The position numbers were made by a program, and so were the translations under genes. From Mercurialis annua (Eukaryota > Streptophyta > Magnoliopsida > Malpighiales > Euphorbiaceae), in the NCBI RefSeq assembly GCF_937616625.2, contig NC_065570.1, positions 67,731,665-67,795,664 on the forward strand: a DNA stretch of 64,000 bases, written 5' to 3'. The stretch's first letter is position 1. Each line of letters opens with the position of its first letter. The notes under the pieces were generated by a model, which worked only from the letters and a program-made list of their open reading frames with translations, did not search any database and had not been told where the DNA came from. Below, piece after piece: positions 41,720-54,028 of this stretch.

Positions 41720-44700
41720 ATGAGTTCTAGCATTACTGAAGTTTCAGTTCATGAGGGTAAGCTTTTGGTCCACATAGCGGAAAATGGCCACTCCTATGAA
41801 CTTGATTGTAATGAAACAACCCCTGTGGAGGCGGTTATGAGATATATTGAATCTGTCTCTGGGATTAGTTTCAGCGAGCAACTTGTTTTGTGTTTGGATA
41901 TGAAACTTGAATCCCAACGGCCTCTTTCTGCTTATAAGCTTCCATCCAGTGACCGAGAGGTGTTTATCTTTAATAGAGCTAGGCTCCAGAACACTTCTCT
42001 GCCCCCTGAACCAGAACGAATTGATATTCTTGAAGTTGCAGATCCTTCATCGCCAGGATGTCCGCATGACCCGCACCCCTTAGATGATGCTTTGGACCCG
42101 GCTTTGAAGGCGTTGCCTTCCTATGAGAGGCAATTTAGGTATCATTATCATAGGGGTCATGCTATATATAGTAGAACCCATGCCGAGTATGCACATTGTG
42201 AGAGGTTCTTGAGAGAGCAAAAGGTGCAGGAGAGAGCAGTTGATGTTGCTAGGGGTAATTTGGATCAATACTATAGGATGATTAGTCAGAATTACTCAGA
42301 TTTCATGAAGCGGTATACATTGCAGTACAGGATACATTCTGAACTGTTAACAAATTACAAGAGGGATTTAGAAAAACTGAGGTCTGTCAAAGTTCATCCA
42401 GCTCTGCAGTCCACATCACGCTCTTGTCTAGTAGATTTTGTTAAGGAAGAAAACTTGAGGAAGGCTGTGGAGAATTGTAGCAACTCTCATAGGCAGTTTG
42501 AAAAGAAGGTTTCGGAATTCAAGCAGATGTTTGGTGAAGTGAAGCGCAAGGTCGAGGAGTTATTTGCTTGCAGGGCCTCCTTTCCTATTAAAAATTTAGA
42601 GCTTACCATCAGAGAGCATCAAAAATTCATCAATGAACAAAAGAGTATAATGCAATCGTTAAGGTTGATTGACTTACTCCCTCATCGTTTTAAATTTTGA
42701 AGTAAAAATAATATTGTGATTATGCATTATTGGATTACAAAACATGGCTTTTGGACCTTTTTAAATATTTTCCCAGCTGATATTGTGTTATCATTATGGT
42801 ACTCTTGTCTTAGTATTGATTTTAGTGTTATTCATGTTTACTCATTATGACTTTTTTTGGTTTGTCATATGAACCTGATGTATTCTTAATAATTTTATGC
42901 TTCTCAGTTTTCAGTACACTGAGCCAAGAAAAATATAAATGTTTTTCTTAAATTCACAGGTACACCACGGTATGCTGTGAGGTAAGTAGTACCTACTTTT
43001 GTAGATGCTGTATTATGATAGTGAAATATTAGTTAGACTGAGAGGCGGCTTGAAATAGGTTTTGTACTGAGGGTTTGGTTGAGAAAAAGAAAGGAGTTGG
43101 GGTTGCTTGGGGGCGTGGGGTTTGCCTGGTTAGAAAGATAACTTTGAGTTCCCCGTCACTAGTTAGTGCCCATTTGTTAGTTCTGAGTTGGATATGAGAA
43201 TGTGACGTTACCTGTTTTTTTTCCTCCAGCTAGCAAGTATTTAGAGCTACTTTAGACTTTGACCATATAACTGATGGTCTTAATTTGATCGGATGACTGG
43301 GTACAGTGGGCATAGTGATTTAATTTAAAAAGCATGGTAAGGTACTTGCAGTTATAATTTCCTATCATTTTCTAAAGATATTTACTGGTCTCTTATATAG
43401 AAGATCTATGGCATTTGAAGACTGATGTTAGTTTTACCCTTTTTTGGTTTATTTTACAATAGATGGTTTTGAACTACCTTTCTTCCTGAACTTGTATAGA
43501 ATATCTTATAGGCATGACGAAGACTCGGTTGTCCTGAGCTTTTTTTTTTGTGTGGGGAAATTTAGCTTTGTTTCATTAATATATTTTATTTTCAAGTCGA
43601 GTCCATAAATTTAAAGAATTTGAGTAAACAAGATTTTAGTTCATTAATTTTTTTAAGTTGCTGAAGGATACTCAGCAGTATAGTCCTTCAGTTAATCCCT
43701 TTAGAGTTGCAGAAGATTGTGAAACCCATCTACCTGCTCTTGTACTTTCGGGTCAAATCCTTCCTTTTGTATTACATTGCTTTTATCATATCGGAAGTTT
43801 AATGTACTTATGCGGCCATGTTTTTTATTCATGCAGCAAAGATGTAAACACGGTAAAGAAGCTTGTGGATGAATGTCTGTCCTCCCAATTGTCCTCCTCA
43901 CTTCGCCCTCATGATGCTGTTTCAGCTCTGGGTCCTATGTATGATGTCCATGACAAGAATCATTTGCCTAAAATGGAGTCTTGTGGCCGTTCGATTACCA
44001 AGCTCCTTGAGTTTTGCAAGGATAAGAAAAATGAGATGACCGTCTTTGTACATAATTATATGCAAAAGATAACATATGTTTCGTATGTGATTAAAGATGC
44101 TAAGTTACAGTTTCCAGTTTTTAGAGAGGCAATGGTGCGTCAGGGTGATCTTTTTATTGACCTGAAGTTGGTTCGTGGAATTGGTCCTGCATATAGAGCC
44201 TGCCTTGCAGAAGTAGTGAGGAGGAGGGCTTCCATGAAACTTTACATGGGTATGGCTGGACAACTGGCTGAAAGGCTTGCTACCAAGAGGGATGTTGAGG
44301 TCAGGAGGCGGGAAGAGTTTCTGAAAGCACATAGTCTCTATATACCCAGGGATGTATTAGCTGCCATGGGACTATATGATACTCCCAGTCAATGCGATGT
44401 CAATATAGCTCCTTTTGATGCGAATTTGCTTGATATTGACATCTCAGACCTGGATCGCTATGCTCCTGAGCATTTGGCTGGGTTGCCCTTAAAGAGTGAG
44501 AAGCATGCAAGCCTGAAAGGTTCATTTTCAATGTCTAATGATAGTTCTCATTCGGCCGAGGGAGAAGAGATTGTTGTGGATTCTCTTGACAAAGACGATT
44601 CCGATCTCCTTGAAGGCTGTGAGTTAGTAGAGATCGCTGGAACTAGTAAGATGGAAGTTGAGAATGCAAAACTGAAAGCTGAACTTGCTTCTGCAAAAGC

Positions 44701-47700
44701 AATCATATGCTCCCTCAGTCTGGAAGTTGAATATGAGTCATTAGATGATAGTAAAGTGGAAAGTTTGTTGAGGGATGCTGCAGAGAAGACAGCTGAAGCC
44801 TTGCAGCTGAAAGACGAGTATGGGAAGCATATTCAATCTATGCTTAAGGCAAAGCAACTGCAGTGCTTATCATATGAGAAGCGGATTCAAGAGTTAGAGC
44901 AAAGGTTGTCTGATCAGTACCTGCAGGGACAAAAACTTTCAAGTAGTAATGTTGAATCTGACTTCGACAATCCATCTGTGAAATCCAATATCTGCAAACC
45001 CACTCAAAATGATGGAGAAGCCATTGTTCCTTATATATCAACGTCAGAGCCCATGGATGAGGTCTCTTGCATCTCTAATTCTATGGATTTGAAACTAGGG
45101 CTTCTCACTAGGCAACCGAGCAAAGGTCGAGATGGGGTCGATGAAAATATGATGGATTCCTCTGGAATGCTAAATACTCAATTGGATTCACTGATGACAG
45201 AGCCACATCGTGAAGAATTGGAGGTTAGTGATAAAGAGGGTAAAGATAAGTTGGTGGCACAGCTGGGCATGTCATTGGCCAGCAGTTCCACAGCTGAGAG
45301 CATGCCTGAACCTCAGAATATCCTTGCTTCAGATACTGCAGATGAGCCTAAAACTAGTGATGATTTGTTGGAGTTGCAAAGAGAACTTGATGAGAAATCT
45401 AATCAGTTGGGTGACACTGAAAAGAAGCTTAAAGCTGCGGTGGAGGATGTTGCAGTTCTTACTGGAGAATTAGAAATGAGCCGGAAGCTTCTTGATGAAT
45501 CTCAGGTATTAGAACACTGGCCACTTCTAATTTTACTGCTGTTTCATTTTGTTATGTTCTTCCTTTGTCATAGTAAATCCGTGTTATTGTTGCTGTGTTT
45601 TGGTATTCTTTTAGTTTGATTTTTATAATCAACTACATTGTGAGTTAATTGGTAAAATGTGGGTAGAAATGCAATAGATATTAGAATTTGGGTAGTTTCT
45701 TATTTCTGCTGCCTTGTGCTCTTTTTCATTTACACTTATTTGGTGCACAAACTGTGGTAGAAAAAAGAAAAAGAACCATGTGAGTTAAATGAGGAGAAAA
45801 TAAGAAAAGAAAATAAATATATATTTCTGGGACAAAAGTTTGAATAAGGACTCTGAATAAAGACTGAATTTTCATAACAAAAGAAATGATATTATAACGA
45901 TTGATTTTACTGGCATGTTGATAACAAATAAATCGGAAGTATCTATAAATTGAAGTTTCCATCTTTAATATTCTGCATTCCCTTCTGTTTCTCATCAAAC
46001 TAGAGTGAAATGTTATGGGGCTATATAGGGATGTTGGAAAATGCCGTTTCTCTTTTTTCCCTTTCTTTTCTTTCACCTTTTTGTTACGCAAACAAAAGAA
46101 AGTGCAACAATTACCTAACTTCTTTCTTTTCCTTGAAATAAACCAAAGAAGTGCCATATTCCTGTTTTTGTTTGGACTGCTAATATTATTTGAGTGACTT
46201 TGATCAAATCATGATGGCTTTGTGCATTCTCTTTTTCAAATGATTGGTTCAACAGGGCAGCATACTGTGTTTGAAAGGCTTATAGTTATGAACCTCTGCT
46301 GAATTTTCAATTTCAAAACTTTTTAATTGACTTGGCTATTTCGTATTTTGTGAATTGTCAAATGACCTCTTCTTATAGTTTCTTAGATGAGTTAAATACC
46401 GTAACTATCTATTTTTCTCATAATTCTCCTTGATAGCCATAATTATGTTGCTTTTTCATTTTTTTTTTTTAGGATTTGTGTATATCCATGTTCTATATTT
46501 TTGTTATGAATTAAATAATTGATTAAAAAGGCTTTGTGCCTAGCTTGATTTTTGTGCTTCTCTCTAGTTTAGTGCAATGATTTTGTTGTGTTTTTGTTCC
46601 ACCTTTTGATTTTACATTATTACACCATCATTGCATGTAGCAGTTTTCGTAATTTTTGATGTCATGTTTTAACTTTATCAGATGTGGCTCTATTCTGATT
46701 TCGTGTGGCCGGTTCATTCCCTTGTTGAATTATGTTTGACTTCATTGTCTGAAATGATTCTTGAACAATGTAATGCACATGTTGTTATGAACTTTGCTTC
46801 TTTCCTTGTAACAGATGAATTGTGCCCACTTAGAGAATTGTTTACATGAAGCAAGAGAAGAGGCCCAAACACATCTTTGTGCAGCTGACCGCAGGGCCTC
46901 AGAGTATAGTGCCTTGCGTGCATCTGCTGTGAAAATGCGTGGCCTTTTTGAAAGACTTAAGACATGTGTATATGCACCAGTTGGCGTTGCTGCTTTTGCT
47001 GATTCCTTGCGCGCTTTAGCTCAATCTTTGGGAACGTAAGCTCTTTGCCACAGTTCTTTATATTCATCTATCTTCTCTTGATCTGCCTTGATATCTTTTT
47101 CATTTTTTGTTTAAATTACACCTTTTCCAATTTCAAAGAGGAATTTTCCCGGGTTTCTTTTTTGAGTTCCTGTCGAAATTTAATTGCATATTGATACTTG
47201 ATAAGGATAGCATTGGCATCACCACTTAAGTTAGTTGATCTGTTAATCAAACACTTCATATCCTTGGTGTCATCTTAGAAGCAGAGATAAGGAGATGACC
47301 TTAAAGAAAAGGAGGGTTCCTCTCTGTCTCGGTGTCGTAAAATTTCAGTATTACTTTATGTTCTCTTGATATAAATCGGGATATGTTTATCCTTTTCCAA
47401 GTTGCAAGCTCTTAAAGTTTGGGTTTTGACATTAAATATGGCAATACTTTAATCGCTTCAATTTCAATTTTGCAGCACCACGAATGACAATGAAGATGAT
47501 AGTACTGCTGAGTTCCGGAAATGCATCCGTGCTCTTGCAGAGAAAGTTAGTTTCTTGTCTAGGCATCGTCAAGAGTTGCTCGACAAGAATCCGAAACTAG
47601 AAGCTGCAAATGAACAGCTTAGAAAAGACCTTGAAGAAAAAAAGGAGCTTGTTACCACATTATATAAAAAGCATCAACTCGAGAAGCAGGTAGTCTCCCA

Positions 47701-48224
47701 TTTAGCGCGACTCTATTTGTGGAATGCAACAATACTGAACTATATTTTTTCTGTTATTTTTCGTTTGGATCTCAAGTTTGATGCTTTTAATGGTGTTAAT
47801 TCTACAGGCAAACAAGGAAAGAATATCTTTTAACCGGTTAGAAATTCACGAGATTGCTGCATTTGTTCTCAACGGAACGGGGCATTATGAGGCGATAAAC
47901 CGGAACAGTTTTAACTATTATTTGTCTACTGAATCTGTCGCCTTATTTACTGACCATCTTCCGAGCCGACCGAGGTACATTGTTGGGCAGATTGTGCATA
48001 TTGAACGCCAGACGGTGAAGACATCGCCTCCTACGTCGGCCAGGGCAGAGCACAGTAGGGCAAATCCAGTGGATCAGCTAACCTCTGATACAGAGACTGA
48101 CCAATTAACCCTGAATTTGGGATCGATATCAAACCCATACAATCTTCCAATTGGGTGCGAGTACTTCGTAGTGACGGTAGCTATGTTACCCGACACCAGC
48201 ATTCGATCACCGCCAACTTCCTGA
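41720..48224 (+). CDS. ATG11: Autophagy-related protein 11, five coding exons
   Basis: Scaffold of the ATG1-ATG13 kinase complex that links it to the forming phagophore and to selective autophagy. Exons: 41720-42663, 43837-45505, 46815-47035, 47476-47689, 47808-48224, all GT-AG and in phase, for 1154 aa against about 1150 in Arabidopsis. The start is the ATG at 41720 (MSSSITEVSV); the open frame extends upstream to a TTG, but that region has no ATG. In order: a ubiquitin-like N-terminal segment (about 10-90), a helical ATG17-like region (about 150-540, with SSSLRPHDAVSALGPMY), coiled coils (about 640-1000) and the C-terminal ATG11 domain (about 1015-1145, HEIAAFVLNGTGHYEAINR and LFTDHLPSRPRYIVGQIVHI). 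The last two exons and flanking DNA are duplicated downstream at 51893-54961. Confidence 0.94.
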
Positions 48225-49046
48225 TCCCTGCTTCAGGCAGATAAGACATGACGGAAGAAACCAAGTGTATATATGGTTTAATTATATGCATATAAATATT
48301 TCTAAACCTTTTTCCTTTGCTCCTCTGTACAGCTGATTATCCAATCTCAAGTTTAACTCTCTTTTGTTTTTTTTTTTTGTAAATAAATTACCCTATTTAA
48401 AACTGTAAAAAAATGTGAATATTTCTTTTAATCCTAATTTTTTAATTGATCGGGCTCATTTGTTCCATCAACTTCAATCAGAAGTCTTGCGTACAAGTTT
48501 ACAACTGTGCCATCCATCTCAATTACCTATATAGGTATTTTTTCGTGTGAAATTCCAATTGAAATAAACACGGGTCTTTTATTTTTAAAATTTCACAGGT
48601 ACGGAAGAAAGTCCGCAATTTCGACATATAGAATTAGAGGAAATTAGGCGAGACACGGTAAAACGTATAAATAATCTCAGTTTTACGGTGTCGTTTCAAT
48701 CCTTGCAAAACCAATATACAATTGAACGGTGCTCAATTTTATTTCTTTTTTCTTGCTTTTTTTTACTGTTGCTTCTTTTAATAATACGGTGGTGCATATT
48801 TCTCTTATATTTTTTTGAGTTGTATAATTTCTTATTTATCGACAAAGATGAGGAGACGAGATGACGCTGACGAAGACGACTGTGCCTGTTTTTCTCTTAT
48901 TTTTTGAGTTGTATAATTAATGGATATTTCTTATTTTGATTAATGCCTTACTGCTTCTTTCTAATGGCGGACAAATACAGATTTTTGTATTTTCATGCTT
49001 TGAATGTTAGTTCAAGATAATGAGCATAAAATGTATGATAAAAGTA
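48225..49046. other. ATG11 3' UTR and flank
   Basis: Downstream of the ATG11 stop; present again after copy 2. No other gene is seen. AT-rich with poly-T runs. Confidence 0.6.
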
Positions 49047-49280
49047 TGGGTTAATTGCTATTGTCCCCATGAGGTTGGGTCCGAAATACTACTTTCCCCA
49101 TGAGTTTTAAAAATCGACTATTTCCCCTTAAATTTTATGTTTCAACTAACTAAACCCCCTTATGGAGGGGGTTATTAGTTAAAAAAACACAAATGTCAGA
49201 GGGTAAACAATTGATTTTTTAAAACTCATGGGGAAAATAGTATTTTGGACCAAACTTAATGGGGTAATAGTAACTAATCC
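49047..49280. mobile_element. Foldback TIR element, 234 bp, in duplication copy 1
   Basis: Inverted arms 'gggttaattgctattgtccc' and 'aatagtaactaatcc', with 'aaaactcatggggaaa' pairing to 'ttccccatgagttttaaa'. Flanks TAAAAGTAT and TAAAAGTTT differ at one of nine bases. The same mismatch is seen in copy 2, so the insertion predates the duplication. Confidence 0.7.
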
Positions 49281-49613
49281 TAAAAGTTTTAACTAAACAA
49301 TGAATTCATATTTACATATTTTGAAAACATACAGACGTGGTAAACCGAGAGTAAAAATTATGTCGAAGTAACCTATGATAAATGTGTGGTAAATTAAGTA
49401 AACTACTTTAGTTTGAATTTTATACATCTGATAACATAAACGTGTTTTTTCAGTAAACTAAAAGTAAACCGGTAGTAAACTAATAGTAAATATTTTTTTT
49501 CAGTAAAATAAAAATAAACAAGTTGAAACTTATTTATTACATATTTCTATAATACTGATAGTAACTAATAGTAAACTAAGCCATAATTTACTTTAACCTA
49601 TATAATTTAAAAA

Positions 49614-50957
49614 GGCTTATTCACCAAAAAATGCCAAACCTTTGTGTTTCGAGTCAGATTTAGCCAAACCTTTAAAAACCACCAGATTTAGCCAAACCTT
49701 ATATGTTGTGTTTCTTTTTTAGCCATTTTTGAATCGAACCGAATTTTGTGCCTACATGTCATCCATGTCACTGCCAACTTAGCAAAACTAGCTGACATAG
49801 CATTCCAAATCACTAATCCAAACCTAACCAAACCAAACACTAAATCAAACAAAATCAAATTCAACTAATTCAAATCAATTCAATTTTTATTTTAAATTAT
49901 ATTTAATTAAAATAAATATTAATTATCTCAATATTTTATTTTATTCCGATTAAAATTCACGCCGACTAATAAATTTAGTTAAATTTAATTAGTTAAATAA
50001 AAAATATAAATCATCTAAAATTAATATAAAAAAAATTAATTACCGCTAATTTTTTTAAAAATAATGTTATTAAAATTTTCGATGCTTAAATATTCTTTAA
50101 AAAAATTAAATAATTTTTTTTATCGAAATTCAGACCCACCGTGGTGGTGGATCTGTCAAAAAATGACAGACCCACCACCACGGTGGGTCTGTTCTCAAAC
50201 AGACCCACCGTGGGTCTGTGAGAACAGACCCACCATTACCGGTGGGTCTGTTCTCACAGACCCACCACCACGGTGGGTCTGTTTGAGAACAGACCCACGG
50301 TGGGTCTGTTCTCAAACAGACCCACGGTGGGTCTGTGAGAACAGACCCACCATCACCGGTGGGTCTGTGACAGATCCACCGGTGATGGTGGTCTGTTCTC
50401 ACAGACCCACCATCACCGGTGGGTCTGTTCTGAACAGACCCACCGGTGGTGGGTCTGTCATTTTTTGACAGACCCACCACCATGGTGGATCTGATTTTTT
50501 GTAAAAAAAATTTAAAAAAAATATTTAATTTTTTCAGAAATTATATTGAAAAAATTATTCCGGCGGTTGGTTTTTCGTATGCGTCTCGGTGGCGGCCGAT
50601 TTTTGATTGATTAAAATTAATTAAAATGACGGTGAATTTTTTTTAATATTATAATATTGAGATTATTGAAATATGAGTTTTAGTAATTAATTAATAATTA
50701 ATTTGATTTATTTGGGTTTGATGTTTTTGGATTTATTATTTGGTTTAATTAAGTTGGGTTAGTGAATGTGCCATGTCAGCAAATTTTACTGAGTTGTAGG
50801 TGACATGGATGGCATGTGGACAACAATTTCGGTTCGATTCAAAAATGGCTACAACTGACACATAACATATAAGGTTTGGCTAAATCTGGTGGTTTTTAAA
50901 GGTTTGGCTAAATCTGACTCAAAACGCAAAGGTTTGGCATTTTTTGGTGAATAAGCC
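49614..50957. mobile_element. Non-autonomous Mutator-like TIR element, 1344 bp, perfect TSD, empty site known
   Basis: Ends 'ggcttattcaccaaaaaatg' and its exact inverse. Target duplication ATTTAAAAA at 49605-49613 and 50958-50966. The duplicate locus has one uninterrupted ATTTAAAAA at 54365-54373, which is the empty site. The TIR arms are long ('ccaaaccttt' blocks and 'cacatgtcatcc'-type blocks in mirror order). The centre is a palindrome array with spurious open frames on both strands. No transposase. Confidence 0.92.
50129..50495. repeat. GC-rich palindrome array (CAGACCCACC / GGTGGGTCTG units)
   Basis: Roughly 365 bp made of more than ten alternating forward and inverted copies of 'cagacccacc', joined by 'gttctcaaac', 'tgagaa' and 'accaccacggtggt' linkers. 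The outermost units 'ctgtcaaaaaatgacag' and 'ctgtcattttttgacag' are also near mirror images. It sits at the middle of the 1344-bp TIR element. The 134- and 117-codon open frames over it are by-products of the repeat. Confidence 0.85.
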
Positions 50958-51557
50958 ATTTAAAAACTAGACTATTAGTAAATTTGTTTTTTTTTAAGAA
51001 AACTGATAATAAGCCGATAGTAAACTTATCTTTTAGTAAACCAGTTGTAAATCATTAGTAAATTTAAATTACTATTTTTTTTGAAAACCGTATTTTGGCA
51101 AATAAAAACCGTATTTTCAATTTTTTCCAGTTAAACCGTGTTTTTGCAATAATTTTGGTCAAACCGGTATTTTTGAGATTATTTTGATATTATGCGGGTA
51201 TTTCTCAAAAAAAAAAAACCCATAGGATTGTGATAACTAAATTACGATACATGATATAAACAATTTATACATTTTATGTTCTATTAAGCATATAATATCA
51301 TATTTAAAATTTTAATTTAAACAATTCTAGTACGTATATTATTATGCATATTGATGTCTACGTTAATCATTATTATTCTATGAACAATAACAATTACTGC
51401 CATAATTTTAATACTAAATCTTAACATATATATATACTCTGCTACCTCAGTTTGATTTGAGGTTTGATGTCAGTGCTAGCTCAGTTCATGTAATATTTGT
51501 CAAGCTCTAACTTACCTCGAGATGGCTCGTATATATTGCTCGGTATGCCAAACGAGT

Positions 51558-51892
51558 TATAGCTCAGGTTTTGTTCTAATCTTTTTTCATTTTTTACTTG
51601 GAATGACTGTGATATGATTGGTATCATGAGGTTTTTAAAACCAGTTCTGATGAGAATGTTTTTGACAGTTAACATCAGTTAGTTTGAAGGGTTTTGTCAG
51701 TTGTTTCAGTTGAATCTTTGACTTGGGTAGTTAGGTTTGAACTTTGAAACTTGTAAAATCATTTCTGTTTCTAGAAATCTACCCAAATTTGAAATATTAT
51801 TACTACATTTAAGTCACTTTATCAAATTTTTAAAAAATGAGGTGGTATTTTAATTGAGAATGGTTTTTATTATTATTTTTTTGGTAAATTTT
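51558..51892. other. Unduplicated linker between the two ATG11 3' copies
   Basis: 335 bp that does not match either duplicate. It starts 'tatagctcaggttttg', which resembles the A-box half of the local SINE family. Nothing coding is seen. Confidence 0.5.
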
Positions 51893-52224
51893 ATTTTTTG
51901 TTTAAATTACACCTTTTCTAATTTCAAAGAGGAATTTTCCCGGGTTTCTTTTTTGAGTTCCTGTCGAAATTTAATTGCATATTGATACTTGATAAGGATA
52001 GCATTGGCATCACCACTTAAGTTAGTTGATTTGTTAATCAAACACTTCATATCAGAAAAGGAGGGTTCCTCTCTGTCTCGGTGTAGTAAAATTTCAGTAT
52101 TACTTTATGTTCTCTTGATATAAATCGGGATATGTTTATCCTTTTCCAAGTTGCAAGCTCTTAAAGTTTGGGTTTTGACATTAAATATGGCAATACTTTA
52201 ATCGCTTCAATTTCAATTTTGCAG

Positions 52225-52973
52225 CACCACGAATGACAATGAAGATGATAGTACCGCTGAGTTCCGGAAATGCATCCGTGCTCTTGCAGAGAAAGTTAGT
52301 TTCTTGTCTAGGCATCGTCAAGAGCTGCTCGACAAGAATCCGAAACTAGAAGCTGCAAATGAACAGCTTAGAAAAGACCTTGAAGAAAAAAAGGAGCTTG
52401 TTACCACTTTATATAAAAAGCATCAACTCGAGAAGCAGGTAGTCTCCTATTTAGCGCGAATCTATTTGTGGAATGCAACAATACCGAACTATGTTTTTTT
52501 TGTTATTTTTCGTTTGGATCTCAAGTTTGATGCTTTTAATGGTGTTAATTCTACAGGCAAACAAGGAAAGAATATCTTTTAACCGGCTAGAAATTCACGA
52601 GATTGCTGCATTTGTTCTCAACGGAACGGGGCATTATGAGGCGATAAACCGGAACAGTTTTAACTATTATTTGTCTACTGAATCTGTCGCCTTATTTACT
52701 GACCATCTTCCGAGCCGACCGAGGTACATTGTTGGGCAGATTGTGCATATTGAACGCCAGACGGTGAAGACATCGCCTCCTACGTCGGCCAGGGCAGAGC
52801 ACAGTAGGGCAAATCCAGTGGATCAGCTAACCTCTGATACAGAGACTGACCAATTAACCCTGAATTTGGGATCGATATCAAACCCATACAATCTTCCAAT
52901 CGGGTGCGAGTACTTCGTAGTGACGGTAGCTATGTTACCCGATACCAGCATTCGATCACCGCCAACTTCCTGA
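52225..52973 (+). pseudogene. ATG11: Duplicate of the last two ATG11 exons
   Basis: Exon equivalents 52225-52438 (214 nt) and 52557-52973 (417 nt) keep splice sites, frame and stop. They encode exactly the same residues as ATG11 exons 4-5 (residues about 945-1154). The six base differences (three per exon) are all silent. There is no upstream exon or promoter, so it is not a gene by itself. It could be a dead fragment, or an alternative last-exon set reached by splicing exon 3 (ending 47035) to 52225. The second reading is inference and needs RNA evidence. Confidence 0.8.
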
Positions 52974-53793
52974 TCCCTGCTTCAGGCAGATAAGACATGA
53001 CGGAAGAAACCAAGTGTATATATGGTTTAATTATATGCATATAAATATTTCTAAACCTTTTTCCTTTGCTCCTCTGTACAGCTGATTATCCAATCTCAAG
53101 TTTAATTCTCTTTTTTTTTTTTTTTTTGTAAATAAATTACCCTATTTAAAACTGTAAAAAAATGTGAATATTTCTTTTAATCCTAATTTTTTAATTGATC
53201 GGGCTCATTTGTTCCATTAACTTCCATCAGAAGTCTTGCGTATAAGTTTACAACTGTGTCATCCATCTCAATTACCTATATAGGTATTTTTTCGTGTGAA
53301 ATTCCAATTGAAATAAACACGTTTCTTTTATTTTTAAAATTCCACAGGTACGGAGGAAAGTCCGCAATTTTGACATATAGAATTAGAGGAAATTAGGCGA
53401 GACAAGGTAAAACATATAAATAATCTCAGTTTTAGGGTATCGTTTCAATCCTTGCAAAATCAATATACAATTGAACGGTGCTCAATTTTATTTCTTTTTT
53501 CTTGCTTCTTTTACTGTTGCTTCTTTTAATAATACGGTAGTGCATGTTTCTCTTTTTTTTTTTTAGTTGTATAATTTCTTATTTATCGACAAAGACAAGG
53601 AGACGAGATGACACCTACGAAAACGATTGTGCCTGTTTTTCTCTTTTTTTTTAGTTGTATAATTAATGGGTATTTCTTGTTTTGGTTAATGACTTACTGT
53701 TTCTTTCTAACGGCGGACAAATACGGATTTTTGTATTTTCATGCTTTGAATGTTAGTTCAAGATAATGAGCATAAAGTGTATGATAAAAGTAT

Positions 53794-54028
53794 GGGTTAA
53801 TTACTATTGTCCCCATGAGGTTTGGTCCGAAATACTACTTTTCCCATGAGTTTTAAAAATCGATTATTTCCTCCTGAATTTTATGTTTCAACTAACTAAA
53901 ACCCCCTTATGGAAGGGGGTATTAGTTAAGAAAACACAAATGTCAGAGGGTAAACAATTGATTTTTTAAAACTCACGAGGGAAGTAGTATTTTGGACCAA
54001 ACCTCATGGGGGTAATAGTAACTAACCC
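53794..54028. mobile_element. Foldback TIR element, 235 bp, in duplication copy 2
   Basis: Counterpart of 49047-49280, with the same flanking TAAAAGTAT and TAAAAGTTT; diverged by scattered substitutions. Confidence 0.7.

Larger units (their letters stand above)
47102..51557 (+). repeat. Direct duplication, copy 1 (ATG11 3' end; holds a TIR insertion)
   Basis: Runs from within ATG11 intron 4 (between coding exons 3 and 4) through exons 4-5, the 3' UTR and about 3.3 kb of flank, ending at '...gccaaacgagt'. It matches copy 2 at 51893-54961, apart from a 42-nt segment in the intron present only here and the 1344-bp element at 49614-50957 with its extra 9-bp repeat. Confidence 0.93.

Noticed and set aside
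43658..43836. Continuation of the ATG11 exon 2 frame upstream of 43837
   Set aside because: It is intron sequence: a good acceptor (atgcag) at 43836 joins in phase with exon 1 and gives the conserved SKDVNTVKKLV.
50064..50483. Overlapping open frames of 134 and 117 codons on both strands with DPPPRWVCSQT-like repeats
   Set aside because: They exist only because the palindrome array has no stop codons in either direction; composition is that of the repeat, not of a protein.
35684..50495. CRISPR-like arrays at the two palindrome clusters
   Set aside because: Plant nuclear DNA; units alternate in orientation and spacing is irregular with no unique spacers.
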